Source: Salinilacihabitans rarus (lineage in GTDB: Archaea > Halobacteriota > Halobacteria > Halobacteriales > Natrialbaceae). Taken from it: a stretch of 64,000 nucleotides of DNA. The stretch's first letter is position 1; each line of letters starts with the position of its first letter. The DNA lies in the NCBI RefSeq assembly GCF_024296665.1, contig NZ_CP100762.1:1364001-1428000 (forward strand), written 5' to 3'. The position numbers and the translations under genes are program-made. Positions 48,709 through 56,231 of the stretch are shown piece after piece. The notes beneath the pieces were generated by a model that saw only the letters and a list, made by a program, of their open reading frames with translations, was not told the origin of the DNA and searched no databases.

Positions 48709-49406
48709 GCTACGAACCGGACGACGCGCTCGCCCACCGCCTCGACCCGCGGTCGAAACTGGCGTTCCAGGCGGCGTTCGCGATCACCGCGCTGGCACAC
48801 CCGACGCCCCGGGCGCTGGCGGCGCTCACGGCGGTCGCACTGGCCGCCCTCGCCGCGGCGCGAACCGCGCCGCTGCGGGCGCTGTACGCCTCCCGGTTCG
48901 CGCTGCTCCTGCTCGCGGTCGCCCCCCTCGTCTCCGCGCTCACCCTCGGCCCTCCGTGGTTCGATTCGGCCGCGACCGTCGCCCCCGCGCTGTCGAGCTA
49001 TCGCGTCCTGCTGATCCTGCTGGTCAGCGCCGCCTACGTCCGCTCGACGCCGATCCGCGACTCGCGGGCGGCGATCCAGCGGACGGTCCCCGGAAGGCCC
49101 GGCCAACTGCTCGGCGTCGGCGTCGCGCTCGTCTTCCGCTTTCTCCCCGTGTTGCGGGGCGACCTCCGGACGATCCGCGAGGCGTCGGCGGCGCGGCTGG
49201 GGACCGAACGCGGCGCGCTCGAACGCGTGACCCACCTCGGCGTCCTCGCGTTGCGGCGCGTCTTCGTCCGCGCGGATCGCCTCTCGCTCGCGCTGCAGGC
49301 GCGGTGTTTCGCGTGGAACCCGACGCTGCCGGCGCTGTCGTTCTCGCGGCTGGACGTTCCCGTGCTGGGGCTTGCGGTCGTGCTGGCGCTGTCGGCGGTG
49401 GTGTGA
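48702..49406 (+). CDS. bioN: ECF transporter transmembrane subunit BioN (T component)
   Basis: 234 residues with about five helices. Starts MLSYEPDDALAHRLDPRSKLAFQ, with the DPRSKL block of T components. The coupling helices carry the Ala-Arg-Gly-type motifs: EASAARLGTERG and a second one at SLALQARCFAWNP, which contact the ATPases. Last gene of the bioYMN operon. No biotin synthesis genes are in the window, suggesting scavenging at least from this locus. Confidence 0.92.
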   Translation: MLSYEPDDALAHRLDPRSKLAFQAAFAITALAHPTPRALAALTAVALAALAAARTAPLRALYASRFALLLLAVAPLVSALTLGPPWFDSAATVAPALSSYRVLLILLVSAAYVRSTPIRDSRAAIQRTVPGRPGQLLGVGVALVFRFLPVLRGDLRTIREASAARLGTERGALERVTHLGVLALRRVFVRADRLSLALQARCFAWNPTLPALSFSRLDVPVLGLAVVLALSAVV

Positions 49407-49591
49407 CGGGGAGCGACGCCGCCGGGATCGAAACTCCTCTACTCGTCGTCCCGTCACCCGCTCGCTGCCAGTCAGGGCACCCAGAACGCCGTCGTGTCTC
49501 CTTCCTTCCCCGCCCGGAGACGGACGTTCTTGCTTCGAATTGTCTTTGCCCCTATTAGTTAATTTTATACCACTGGACGATAGCGATATTC
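49407..49591. other. Non-coding gap upstream of the candidate RNA, with strong TATA box
   Basis: No protein gene is visible. It ends in an AT-rich run TTAGTTAATTTTATACC; TTTTATAC (49563-49570) is a good haloarchaeal TATA box and would start transcription near 49590-49595, where no plus-strand protein gene follows. Confidence 0.55.
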
Positions 49592-49650
49592 GTGGCGAGG
49601 GATTGGTGAAAGCCGAGTACGGTTTCGTTGGTCTGGAACAGGCCCTCGCC
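49592..49650 (+). ncRNA. Candidate structured small RNA (three-way junction)
   Basis: The predicted transcript start coincides with the base of a stem. GGCGAGG (49594-49600) pairs with CCTCGCC (49644-49650). Inside, GAAAGCC-loop-GGTTTC forms one hairpin (one bulged G). GGTCTG-GAA-CAGGCC forms a second with a three-base loop. All three stems fit together at once. The 3' end is not defined and may extend to about 49780, where CCAGCG/CGCTGG arms occur. I do not recognise a known family (not SRP RNA or RNase P RNA by their conserved cores). Confidence 0.4.
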
Positions 49651-49902
49651 AGTCAGGGGATGTGGTCAGCAAACTACACTCCCACCACGCTCCCATCCTT
49701 TCCGGCGCCGGTTTCTATCGGAAGCCGCGGCCAGCGTCGGGCATGGGCGTCGGGCCCCCACCGCTGGAAGGCCGGCCCGTGACCGTCGGGTGAGGAAGCG
49801 TCCCATGGCACAGTCGTCCGTTCTCCTCACGTATCGTTCGCCGAAGCGACTTGTCGCTTCGAGCCGTCACTCACTGCGTTCGTGACGACGTCGCAAAAGG
49901 CA
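49651..49902. other. Non-coding gap between the candidate RNA and tRNA-Thr, with hairpins
   Basis: No supportable protein gene. CCGGCGCCGG lies near 49700. CGAAGCGAC-TT-GTCGCTTCG (49842-49861) is a perfect 9-bp hairpin. GTCAC (49866-49870) and GTGAC (49882-49886) flank CTGCGTTC, wording often seen between haloarchaeal genes. The 9-bp hairpin lies just after the 3' end of the tRNA and could act in termination. Confidence 0.5.
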
Positions 49903-49975
49903 AGCCGGTGGAGGGATTTGAACCCTCGACCTAATCCTTACGAAGGATTCGCTCTGCCAGCTGAGCTACACCGGC
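49903..49975 (-). tRNA. tRNA-Thr (anticodon CGT)
   Basis: Read on the minus strand the cloverleaf is complete: acceptor GCCGGTG/CACCGGC with discriminator T, D arm with TAGCTCAGCTGGCAGAGC, anticodon stem AATCC/GGATT around TTCGTAA (anticodon CGT, reads ACG), and T arm GAGGG-TTCAAAT-CCCTC. There is no intron, and CCA is not encoded. 73 nt. Confidence 0.95.
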
Positions 49976-50054
49976 GCGTGCAGTTCATGATAGGACCGAA
50001 ACCCGGCATAAGGGTTGCGAATCGTTCCGGTCGTGCGACGGGGGCGCGTGCGGG

Positions 50055-51041
50055 TCAGTCCCCGCGCTCCAGCCGGACGTCGAGACAGACGTTCAGTTCG
50101 TGGGGCGCGTACGAGCGCACCGTTCGGCGGGTCTCGACGGTCACCTCGTAGGCGGGCCCGGCCGCGGCGCGGATCGCGCGCTCGCCGGGGCCGAAGGGGT
50201 CGTCCTCGTGCTGGATGTCGTAGTAGTGGAGGACGCAGTCGTCGCCCGCGAGCGCGACGGCGGCGTCGAGGAACTCGTCGGCGCTGTGGGGAAGGTTCAT
50301 CACGATCCGGTCGGCCCAGCCCTCGTACTCGGGGACGACCTCCCGGACGTCCGCGCAGACGGCGGTGATTCGCTCCTCGACCCCGTTTCGGCGGGCGTTC
50401 TCGCGGAGGTACTCGATCGCGCGCTCGTTGACGTCGACGCCGACGCACTCGGCGCCGCGCTTCGCGAACGGGATCACGAACGGGCCGACGCCGGCGAACA
50501 TGTCGAACGCCCGCTCCCCGTCCCGGACCTGCTCGGCCACCCGGTGGCGCTCGGTCGCCAGCCGCGGCGAGAAGTACACCGCCGCGAGGTCGAGCGCGAA
50601 CTCGCAGCCGTACTCGCGGTGGACCGTCTCGGTGCCCTCGCCTTCGAGCACCTCCCAGTCGCGGACCCGCGTCTCGCCTTTGATCTTCGAGGCCTTGTTC
50701 AGCACCGTCTCCAGGGGGAGATCGGAGTCGACGATCGCACGGGCGACCTCGCGGGCGCGCTCGGGGTCGTCCTCGTCGAGCAGCGCGACGTCGCCCAGTC
50801 GCTCGAACGACGGTTCGGAGCCCAGCAGTTCCGCGGGCGTCGTCTGGGTCTCGCGCTCGGGCGCGGCGCGGACGACGACCTCGAGGTCCGCCGGCACCGC
50901 GTCGGGATCGGTCACCGGCACGTAGAGCCAGCCGTCCTCGACGGTGATCTCGTAGTCGTCGGCGATCAGGTCCGCGGCCGCCAGTTCCCGGCGCGTCGCC
51001 TCCCCCTCCTCGCGGGGCACGCGGACACACGGCACGTCCAT
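50055..51041 (-). CDS. trm5: tRNA (guanine37-N1)-methyltransferase Trm5 family
   Basis: 328 residues starting MDVPCVRVPREEGEATRREL. An N-terminal domain (about 1-100) and a linker with VLNKASKIKGETRVRDWEVLEG and TVHREYGCEFALDLAAVYFSPRL lead into a class I SAM domain: FDMFAGVGPFVIPFAKRGAECVGVDVNERAIEYLRENARRNGV and catalytic MNLPHSADEFLDAAV. This matches archaeal Trm5, which makes m1G37 next to the anticodon and keeps reading frame. It lies on the same strand 79 bp upstream of tRNA-Thr. Confidence 0.92.
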   Translation of the reverse strand: MDVPCVRVPREEGEATRRELAAADLIADDYEITVEDGWLYVPVTDPDAVPADLEVVVRAAPERETQTTPAELLGSEPSFERLGDVALLDEDDPERAREVARAIVDSDLPLETVLNKASKIKGETRVRDWEVLEGEGTETVHREYGCEFALDLAAVYFSPRLATERHRVAEQVRDGERAFDMFAGVGPFVIPFAKRGAECVGVDVNERAIEYLRENARRNGVEERITAVCADVREVVPEYEGWADRIVMNLPHSADEFLDAAVALAGDDCVLHYYDIQHEDDPFGPGERAIRAAAGPAYEVTVETRRTVRSYAPHELNVCLDVRLERGD

Positions 51042-51109
51042 ACCCGGCAGTCGCCGCCCGCTCGCCGTAACGCTGACGCTTTTGGGGACGCCGCCCGTAG
51101 CGTCGGCGG

Positions 51110-51547
51110 ATGTCCGATCGAACGCGACTCACGTCCGTCGACGCCGTCCGCGAGGAGGGGTCGTGGCTGTTCACGTTCCGGGACCGCCACGGCGAGCGCG
51201 ACGAGGCGATCCTCGTCCCCTGCGAGGACCGGAGCGAGGGCGTCGAGGCGTGGGTCAACCGGTGTACGCACGAGGCCCAGCGCCTCGACCGCGGCGTCGG
51301 CGCGGCGATCCGCGGCGGCGAGATCGTCTGCCCGAAACACGGCTCGATGTTCGACGCCTGCTCGGGCTACTGCGACAACGGCGAGGCGGCCGGCACGACG
51401 CTCGTCTCGGTGGACGTGGCGGTCGAGGACGGCGACGTCTATCTGGTCGACGACGAGGCGACCTTCGAACACGAGGGCGGGATCGACGACGCGGACGACG
51501 ACGACGGCGACGACGCCCCCGCTTCGACCTCGCACATCGGGTTCTGA
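51110..51547 (+). CDS. Rieske [2Fe-2S] domain protein
   Basis: 145 residues. The cluster is bound by CTH (Cys52, His54) and CPKHG (Cys74, His77), the two blocks of a Rieske ferredoxin. The rest is a small beta fold (ILVPCEDRSEGVEAWVN, GEIVCPKHGSMFD) plus an acidic tail with DDADDDDGDDAPAS. No membrane helix, so it is a soluble ferredoxin-like electron carrier, possibly for an oxygenase encoded elsewhere. Divergent from trm5. Confidence 0.9.
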   Translation: MSDRTRLTSVDAVREEGSWLFTFRDRHGERDEAILVPCEDRSEGVEAWVNRCTHEAQRLDRGVGAAIRGGEIVCPKHGSMFDACSGYCDNGEAAGTTLVSVDVAVEDGDVYLVDDEATFEHEGGIDDADDDDGDDAPASTSHIGF

Positions 51548-51605
51548 GCCGGCCCGCACCTCGCCGGGCCAACCGTTTTGCCCGCGCCCGTGGCGAGTGG
51601 CCCGC

Positions 51606-52028
51606 GTGACCGTCGAAGACCACAAAGAACTGGCTCGCCGCGTCCAGGAGGAGGTCTGGAACGAGGGGGACGTCGACGCCGTCGACGACCTCTTCGTCGA
51701 GGACTTCGTCCAGCACTCCCCGTGGGAGCCGTCCGAACTGCACGGGCGAGACGAGTTCAAAGAGCAGGTCCGGTCGTTCCACGCGGCGTTTCCCGACCTG
51801 CACGGGACCGTCGACGACGTGATCGCCGAGGGCGACACGGTCGCCAACCGGTTCACGATGCGCGCGACCCACCGGGGTGAGTTCGTGGGCGCCGAACCGA
51901 CCGGCGAGGAGGTCGAATTCGTCGGCACCATCTTCGCCCGCGTCGAGGACGGGAGGATCGCCGAGCGCTGGGTCGTCGACGACGTGCTCGGTTTTCTGGA
52001 GGACCTCGGGAAGATCGAGGAGCGCTGA
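51606..52028 (+). CDS. SnoaL-like ester cyclase / NTF2-fold protein
   Basis: 140 residues with a GTG start at 51606 (MTVEDHKELARRVQEEVWNEGDVDAVDDLF). Family wording follows: VEDFVQHSPWEPSELHGRDEFKEQVRSFHAAFPDLHGTVDDVIAEGDTVANRFTMRATHRGEF and EVEFVGTIFARVEDGRIAERWVVDD. These cone-shaped alpha+beta proteins act as cyclases, isomerases or hydrolases. The substrate is not evident. Same strand as the Rieske gene, 58 bp apart. Confidence 0.87.
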   Translation: MTVEDHKELARRVQEEVWNEGDVDAVDDLFVEDFVQHSPWEPSELHGRDEFKEQVRSFHAAFPDLHGTVDDVIAEGDTVANRFTMRATHRGEFVGAEPTGEEVEFVGTIFARVEDGRIAERWVVDDVLGFLEDLGKIEER

Positions 52029-52073
52029 GCGCGGATCCGTCACGCTAAGGGCCTCGACCGCCGCAGTGTGAGC

Positions 52074-52862
52074 ATGCTCACCTTCATCGGCCTCGGCCTC
52101 TACGACGAGCGCTCGATCACCGTCGAGGGCCGCGAGGCCCTGCGGGCGGCCGACCGCGCCTACGCCGAGTTCTACACCAGCGAACTGCTCGGCGCGACGG
52201 TCGCCGACCTCGAATCGTACCACGGCGTCGAGATCGAGGTCCGCGACCGCGCGGGCGTCGAACAACACCCCGACGAGATCCTCGGCGCCGCCGAGACCGA
52301 GGACGTCGCCTTCCTCACCGCCGGCGACACGATGATCTCGACGACCCACGCCGACCTCCGCCTGCGCGCCCACGAACGCGGGATCGAGACCCGCGTGATC
52401 CACGGGATCACCGCCCAGACCGCGGCGAGTTCCCTCACCGGTCTCCAGAACTACCGCTTCGGGAAGGCGACCACGCTCCCGTTTCCCTACGCCCACGGTG
52501 CGGACGGGCTACCCGCGAGCGTGACGGAGACGATCGACGACAACCGCGCCGACGGCCTCCACACGGTCGTCTACCTCGACATCAAAGTGGGTCACGAGCG
52601 CGCCGAGGGGGACGAGTACATGACCGCCGACGTCGGCGCCGCGTTGCTCGCCGAGGAGTATCCCGACCTCGTCGGCGTCGTCGTCGCCCGCGCGGGCAGT
52701 CCCGACCCGCTGGTCGAGGCGGGAACGACGACCGACCTCGCCGACCGCGAGTTCGGCGACCCGCTGCACCTGCTCGTGATCCCCGGGACGTGTCACCTGC
52801 TGGAGGCCGACGCGCTGGTCGAACTCGCCGGCGCGGACCGCGACGCGCTGGACGTCGTCTGA
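52074..52862 (+). CDS. dphB: Diphthine synthase DphB
   Basis: 262 residues from ATG 52074 (MLTFIGLGLYDERSITVEG), the standard DphB start; a GTG two codons earlier is possible. It belongs to the tetrapyrrole-methylase fold: GLGLYDERS SAM loop, VAFLTAGDTMISTTH, VIHGITAQTAASSLTGLQNYRFG and HTVVYLDIKVGHERAEGDEYM. It methylates the modified His of elongation factor 2 in diphthamide synthesis. It sits near trm5 and tRNA-Thr in a translation-related stretch. Confidence 0.95.
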   Translation: MLTFIGLGLYDERSITVEGREALRAADRAYAEFYTSELLGATVADLESYHGVEIEVRDRAGVEQHPDEILGAAETEDVAFLTAGDTMISTTHADLRLRAHERGIETRVIHGITAQTAASSLTGLQNYRFGKATTLPFPYAHGADGLPASVTETIDDNRADGLHTVVYLDIKVGHERAEGDEYMTADVGAALLAEEYPDLVGVVVARAGSPDPLVEAGTTTDLADREFGDPLHLLVIPGTCHLLEADALVELAGADRDALDVV

Positions 52863-52873
52863 GGCTACCGGAG

Positions 52874-53938
52874 TCACCCCGCGAGCACTTCTTCTACGCT
52901 CTCGACGAACGCCGCCGCGTCCTCGACGTGGGGCGTGTGGCCGACGCCGTCGAGGACGACCTCCTCGTACTCCCCGCCGGCGTCGGCGTAGTCGTCGAGG
53001 ACGGCCCGCGTCTGGTCGACCATCGGCTGGGGCGGGAAGACGTCCTCGCCGGGCCAGTCGGGGACGTGGCCCATCCGGCCGAGCGTGCCGAGGTCGAGCA
53101 GCGACTCGTTCGCGACGACCGCGTCGGTCGCGCCGCGGAGCCAGCGGACCGGCGGTTTCGGGTCGACGTCGACGATCCCCGAGAGGTCGCAGTACTTCGG
53201 CGAGATCGCGTTGTTCACGCCGCGCTCGCCCGGCGCGACTCCGGGCCAGTGGTCGGACGCGACGGCGGTGCCGGGGTAGTTGTCGTCGCCGACCGCCGTG
53301 TCGAGCATCCCCGTGAGGTACGACTCCTCGCGGTCGGGGTCGAACGCGTAGCCGTCGTCGACGTAGAACTCCCGCAGCACCGTCCGCGGCGTCGCCTCGC
53401 CCGGGCCGTCGGCGACCCGGTGGTTGAGCCCGGAGGCGAACTCCCGGTTGGCGATGCCGCCGCCCGATCCCGCGTAGTCGGGGGCAGACGGCGTCCCCTC
53501 GACGTCTTTCGTCCCGCCGAAGCCGTACGGCGAGACGGGGTTTACGAGGACGAGCGACGAGACGGCCGCCGGCCGCTCGGTCGCGTACGAAAGCGCTACC
53601 CCGCCGCCGGTCGACCAGCCGACGAGCGTCGCGGGCCCGTCGACCCCGAGCGCGGTCAGCAGGGCTTCGAGGTCGGCGACGAAGTCGCCGAGGCCGGCGG
53701 TCGCGTCGACGGGTTTCGTCTCCGAGTCGCCGTATCCCCGGAGGTCGGGGGCGATGGCGCGGTACTCGCCGGAGAGGGCGGCCAGCGCGTCCTCGAAGAA
53801 GCGCGAGGAGGAGACGGTACCGTGGAGGAACACCGCGGGGGCGCCGTCGGGGTCGCCGCTCGCCAGGACGTGCGTCTCGAGGCGGTCGGTCCCGACGAGA
53901 CGGGAGTCGACGCCCGCGAGGGTGTCGTCTCGGACCAT
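52874..53938 (-). CDS. Alpha/beta hydrolase
   Basis: 354 residues. Oxyanion block VFLHGTVSSSRFFEDAL, DLRGYGDSE, nucleophile elbow GWSTGGGVALSYA (Ser in GWSTG), and C-terminal His in DGVGHTPHVEDA with an acidic residue before it (RGATDAVV) make a complete triad. A lid region of about 120 residues (about 145-270, PYGFGGTKDVEGTPSAPDYAGSGGG onward) is longer than in many relatives. Could be an esterase, lactonase or epoxide hydrolase-like enzyme; substrate unknown. Converges with dphB 11 bp away. Confidence 0.9.
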   Translation of the reverse strand: MVRDDTLAGVDSRLVGTDRLETHVLASGDPDGAPAVFLHGTVSSSRFFEDALAALSGEYRAIAPDLRGYGDSETKPVDATAGLGDFVADLEALLTALGVDGPATLVGWSTGGGVALSYATERPAAVSSLVLVNPVSPYGFGGTKDVEGTPSAPDYAGSGGGIANREFASGLNHRVADGPGEATPRTVLREFYVDDGYAFDPDREESYLTGMLDTAVGDDNYPGTAVASDHWPGVAPGERGVNNAISPKYCDLSGIVDVDPKPPVRWLRGATDAVVANESLLDLGTLGRMGHVPDWPGEDVFPPQPMVDQTRAVLDDYADAGGEYEEVVLDGVGHTPHVEDAAAFVESVEEVLAG

Positions 53939-54066
53939 ACCACACGGACGACGCGCGACGGGGTGAATCCCGGGGGTCGCTGTGGGAGCCCATCCTGAAT
54001 TCTGTCAAAATGGGCAGAAACGAACACGATCGAAAGTGACTCGTCATCGGTTTCGTATAGATACGT

Positions 54067-54858
54067 ATGCACCCGCTCGACAACTCGTCGATCACCCGGG
54101 ACGGGAAGGCGCTGATCCTCGCACACGACCACGGTCTGGAACACGGTCCCGCCGCGTTCGCGGGCGTCGAGGAGCGACTCGACCCCGAGACGGTCTTCGA
54201 GATGGCGACCCACGACGCGGTGACCGCGCTCGCGGTCCAGAAGGGGCTGGCGGAGACGTACTACCCCTCCTACGAGGACGACGTCGCCCTGCTCGCGAAG
54301 TGCAACGGCACCTCCAGCCTCTGGATGGGCGAACCCTACTCGCCGCAGACGTGCTCGGTCGACTACGCGGTCGAACTCGGCGCCGACGCCATCGGCTACA
54401 CCGTCTATCCGGGAACCAACCGCGAACCCGAGATGTTCGAGGAGTTCCGCGCGGTTCAGGAACGCGCCCGCGAGTACGACCTGCCGGTCGCGATGTGGTC
54501 GTACCCGCGCGGGCAGGCGCTGAAGGAGCACCGCAGCCCCGACGTGATCGCCTACGCCGCCCGGATCGGCCTCGAACTGGGCGCCGACCTCGCGAAGGTG
54601 AAGTACCCGCGCAGTCCCGAGGCGCTCGCGCGCGCGGTCGACGCCGCCGGCGACGTGAAGGTCGTCCTCAGCGGCGGGTCGAAGACGAGCGACCGGGAGT
54701 TCGTCTCGCTCGTCGCGGCGGCGATGGACGCCGGCGCGAGCGGCCTCGCCGTCGGACGCAACGTCTGGCAGCGCGAGGACCCCGCGGCCATCCTCGACGC
54801 GCTCGAACGCGTGGTGTTCGAGGGCGCCTCCGCCGACGAGGCACTCGACGCTCGATGA
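54067..54858 (+). CDS. fba: Class I fructose-1,6-bisphosphate aldolase (DhnA/FbaB type)
   Basis: 263 residues. Archaeal-type class I aldolase: LILAHDHGLEHGPAAF, AVQKGLAETYYPSYEDDV, LLAKCNGTSSLW, Schiff-base lysine in ADLAKVKYPRSPEAL, and phosphate-binding VVLSGGSKTSDREF with GASGLAVGRNVWQ. It splits fructose-1,6-bisphosphate to two trioses or makes it in gluconeogenesis. ATG overlaps nothing upstream; a TATA-like GTCAAAATGG lies about 55-60 nt before. It overlaps fbp by 4 nt (ATGA) and converges on the PTS genes, whose end product it uses. Confidence 0.94.
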   Translation: MHPLDNSSITRDGKALILAHDHGLEHGPAAFAGVEERLDPETVFEMATHDAVTALAVQKGLAETYYPSYEDDVALLAKCNGTSSLWMGEPYSPQTCSVDYAVELGADAIGYTVYPGTNREPEMFEEFRAVQERAREYDLPVAMWSYPRGQALKEHRSPDVIAYAARIGLELGADLAKVKYPRSPEALARAVDAAGDVKVVLSGGSKTSDREFVSLVAAAMDAGASGLAVGRNVWQREDPAAILDALERVVFEGASADEALDAR

Positions 54859-55700
54859 GCGACGTCGCGTCGATCCTCGAGGCGCTGGCCGACGTCGCCG
54901 CCACCGTCCCCGGCCGGCTCTCGACCCTCGGGGACGACGTGGTCGGCGAGAACCCGACCGGCGACGCCCAGTCGGCCGCCGACCGGTGGCTCGACGAGCG
55001 ACTGGCCGAGCGGCTCACCCCGCTGGACGCGGTCGGGACCTATCTCAGCGAGGAGCGCGCCGACGCCGTCGACTGCGGGTCGGGCCTGTCGGTCGCGGTC
55101 GACCCGCTCGACGGCTCGTCGAACCTCAAGTCGAACAACCCGATCGGGACGATCCTCGGCGTCTACGACGCCCCGCTGCCGGCGCGCGGGACCGACGTCG
55201 TCGCCAGCGCGCTAGTCGTCTACGGCCCGCGGATCACGGTCTCGGTCGCCGCGGACGGCGAGGCGACGCGCTACGTCGTCGACGACGGCGCGCTCGTCGA
55301 CCCCCGTCCGCTGTCGGTCGCCGACGGCGCGGAGATCTGTGGCTACGCCGGGCGCGCCTCCGAGTGGCGCCCCGCGTTCCGCGCGTTCGCGCGCGAACTC
55401 AGCCGCGAGCGGAAGCTCCGCTACTGCGGCGCGGCCGTCGCCGACGTGCAGTACCTCTTCGAACGCGGCGGCCTCCTGTGCTACCCGGCCGACGACGCCC
55501 GCGCCGACGGCGTCCTCCGCCTCCAGTACGAGGCGAACCCGATCGCACACCTGGTCGAGACCGCCGGCGGACGCGCCTCGGACGGTTCGGGCCCGATCCG
55601 CGAGCGCGAGCCGACGACGCTACACGAGCGGGTCCAGACGTTCGTCGGGACGGCGGCCGACGTCGACGCGCTGGAGTCACACCTCGACGCCGACCGGTAG
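54855..55700 (+). CDS. fbp: Fructose-1,6-bisphosphatase class I
   Basis: 281 residues from ATG 54855, overlapping the fba stop. The metal and phosphate site is AVDPLDGSSNLKSNNPIGTILGVY (DPLDGSSN at 83-90). Others are YLSEERAD with acidic metal ligands, YCGAAVADVQYLFERGG, and a C-terminal LQYEANPIAHLVETAGG. It removes the 1-phosphate from fructose-1,6-bisphosphate for gluconeogenesis. Pairing with aldolase in one transcript fits sugar synthesis in the absence of fructose. Confidence 0.94.
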   Translation: MSDVASILEALADVAATVPGRLSTLGDDVVGENPTGDAQSAADRWLDERLAERLTPLDAVGTYLSEERADAVDCGSGLSVAVDPLDGSSNLKSNNPIGTILGVYDAPLPARGTDVVASALVVYGPRITVSVAADGEATRYVVDDGALVDPRPLSVADGAEICGYAGRASEWRPAFRAFARELSRERKLRYCGAAVADVQYLFERGGLLCYPADDARADGVLRLQYEANPIAHLVETAGGRASDGSGPIREREPTTLHERVQTFVGTAADVDALESHLDADR

Positions 55701-55766
55701 GCGCGTCGTCGGTCGCGGTGGCTCCGACTCGAACCGGCGTGGAAAGACGGCAGGCGGGCCGACGTC

Positions 55767-56231
55767 TCAGGAGAACAGCTGTTTCAGGCGGGCGAACAGT
55801 CCCTCCGACTGGTCCCCGTCCCGGCCCGCGGTCGCCTCCGCGGCGGCCGTCTCGTCGGGTTCGGCGGTCTCGACGGTCTCGTCCGGCGTCGCCGCGGCGT
55901 CGGCGTCGGCCGCACCGCCGTCGTCGCCGCCGGCTTCGTCGATCGCCTGCTCGATCAGCCCCTCGGCGTCGTTGACGGCGTCTTTGACCGTCCCCTTGAC
56001 GAGGGCCATCCCCTCGAAGCGGTCCTGACTGACCGAGGTGTCGGCGGCGATGATGGCCGCGTCGGCGGCGGCGATGTCGTCGGCCGAGAGTTCGTTCTCC
56101 TGGCCCATGGCCCCCTGTACCTCGACTTTGATGTCGTGGCCGAGACGCTCGGCGGTCTGTTCGAGGTTCTCGGCGGCCATCTGGCTGTGTGCGATTCCGG
56201 TCGGACACGAAGTGACTGCGACGAATCTCAT
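55767..56231 (-). CDS. ptfB: Fructose PTS EIIB component
   Basis: 154 residues. Phosphoryl-carrying Cys9 is in VTSCPTGIAHSQMAAENL, the classic fructose EIIB start. The B domain ends near residue 100 (AVNDAEGLIEQAIDEAG). An acidic Ala/Glu/Asp-rich tail and a terminal helix (SEGLFARLKQLFS) follow, perhaps an interaction peptide. It passes phosphate from EIIA to the sugar at EIIC. It overlaps ptsI by 4 nt and is the last gene of the minus-strand operon. Confidence 0.94.
   Translation of the reverse strand: MRFVAVTSCPTGIAHSQMAAENLEQTAERLGHDIKVEVQGAMGQENELSADDIAAADAAIIAADTSVSQDRFEGMALVKGTVKDAVNDAEGLIEQAIDEAGGDDGGAADADAAATPDETVETAEPDETAAAEATAGRDGDQSEGLFARLKQLFS

Noticed and set aside
49592-49780. 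RNase P RNA or SRP RNA as identity of the candidate RNA
   Set aside because: The conserved cores of those RNAs are not found, and the foldable part is much shorter.
54053-54064. GTATAGATAC as TATA box for fba
   Set aside because: Only about 10 nt from the ATG, too close for an archaeal promoter of this gene.
54552-55018. Minus-strand frames opposite fba and fbp
   Set aside because: Shadows of two genes with complete active-site motifs.
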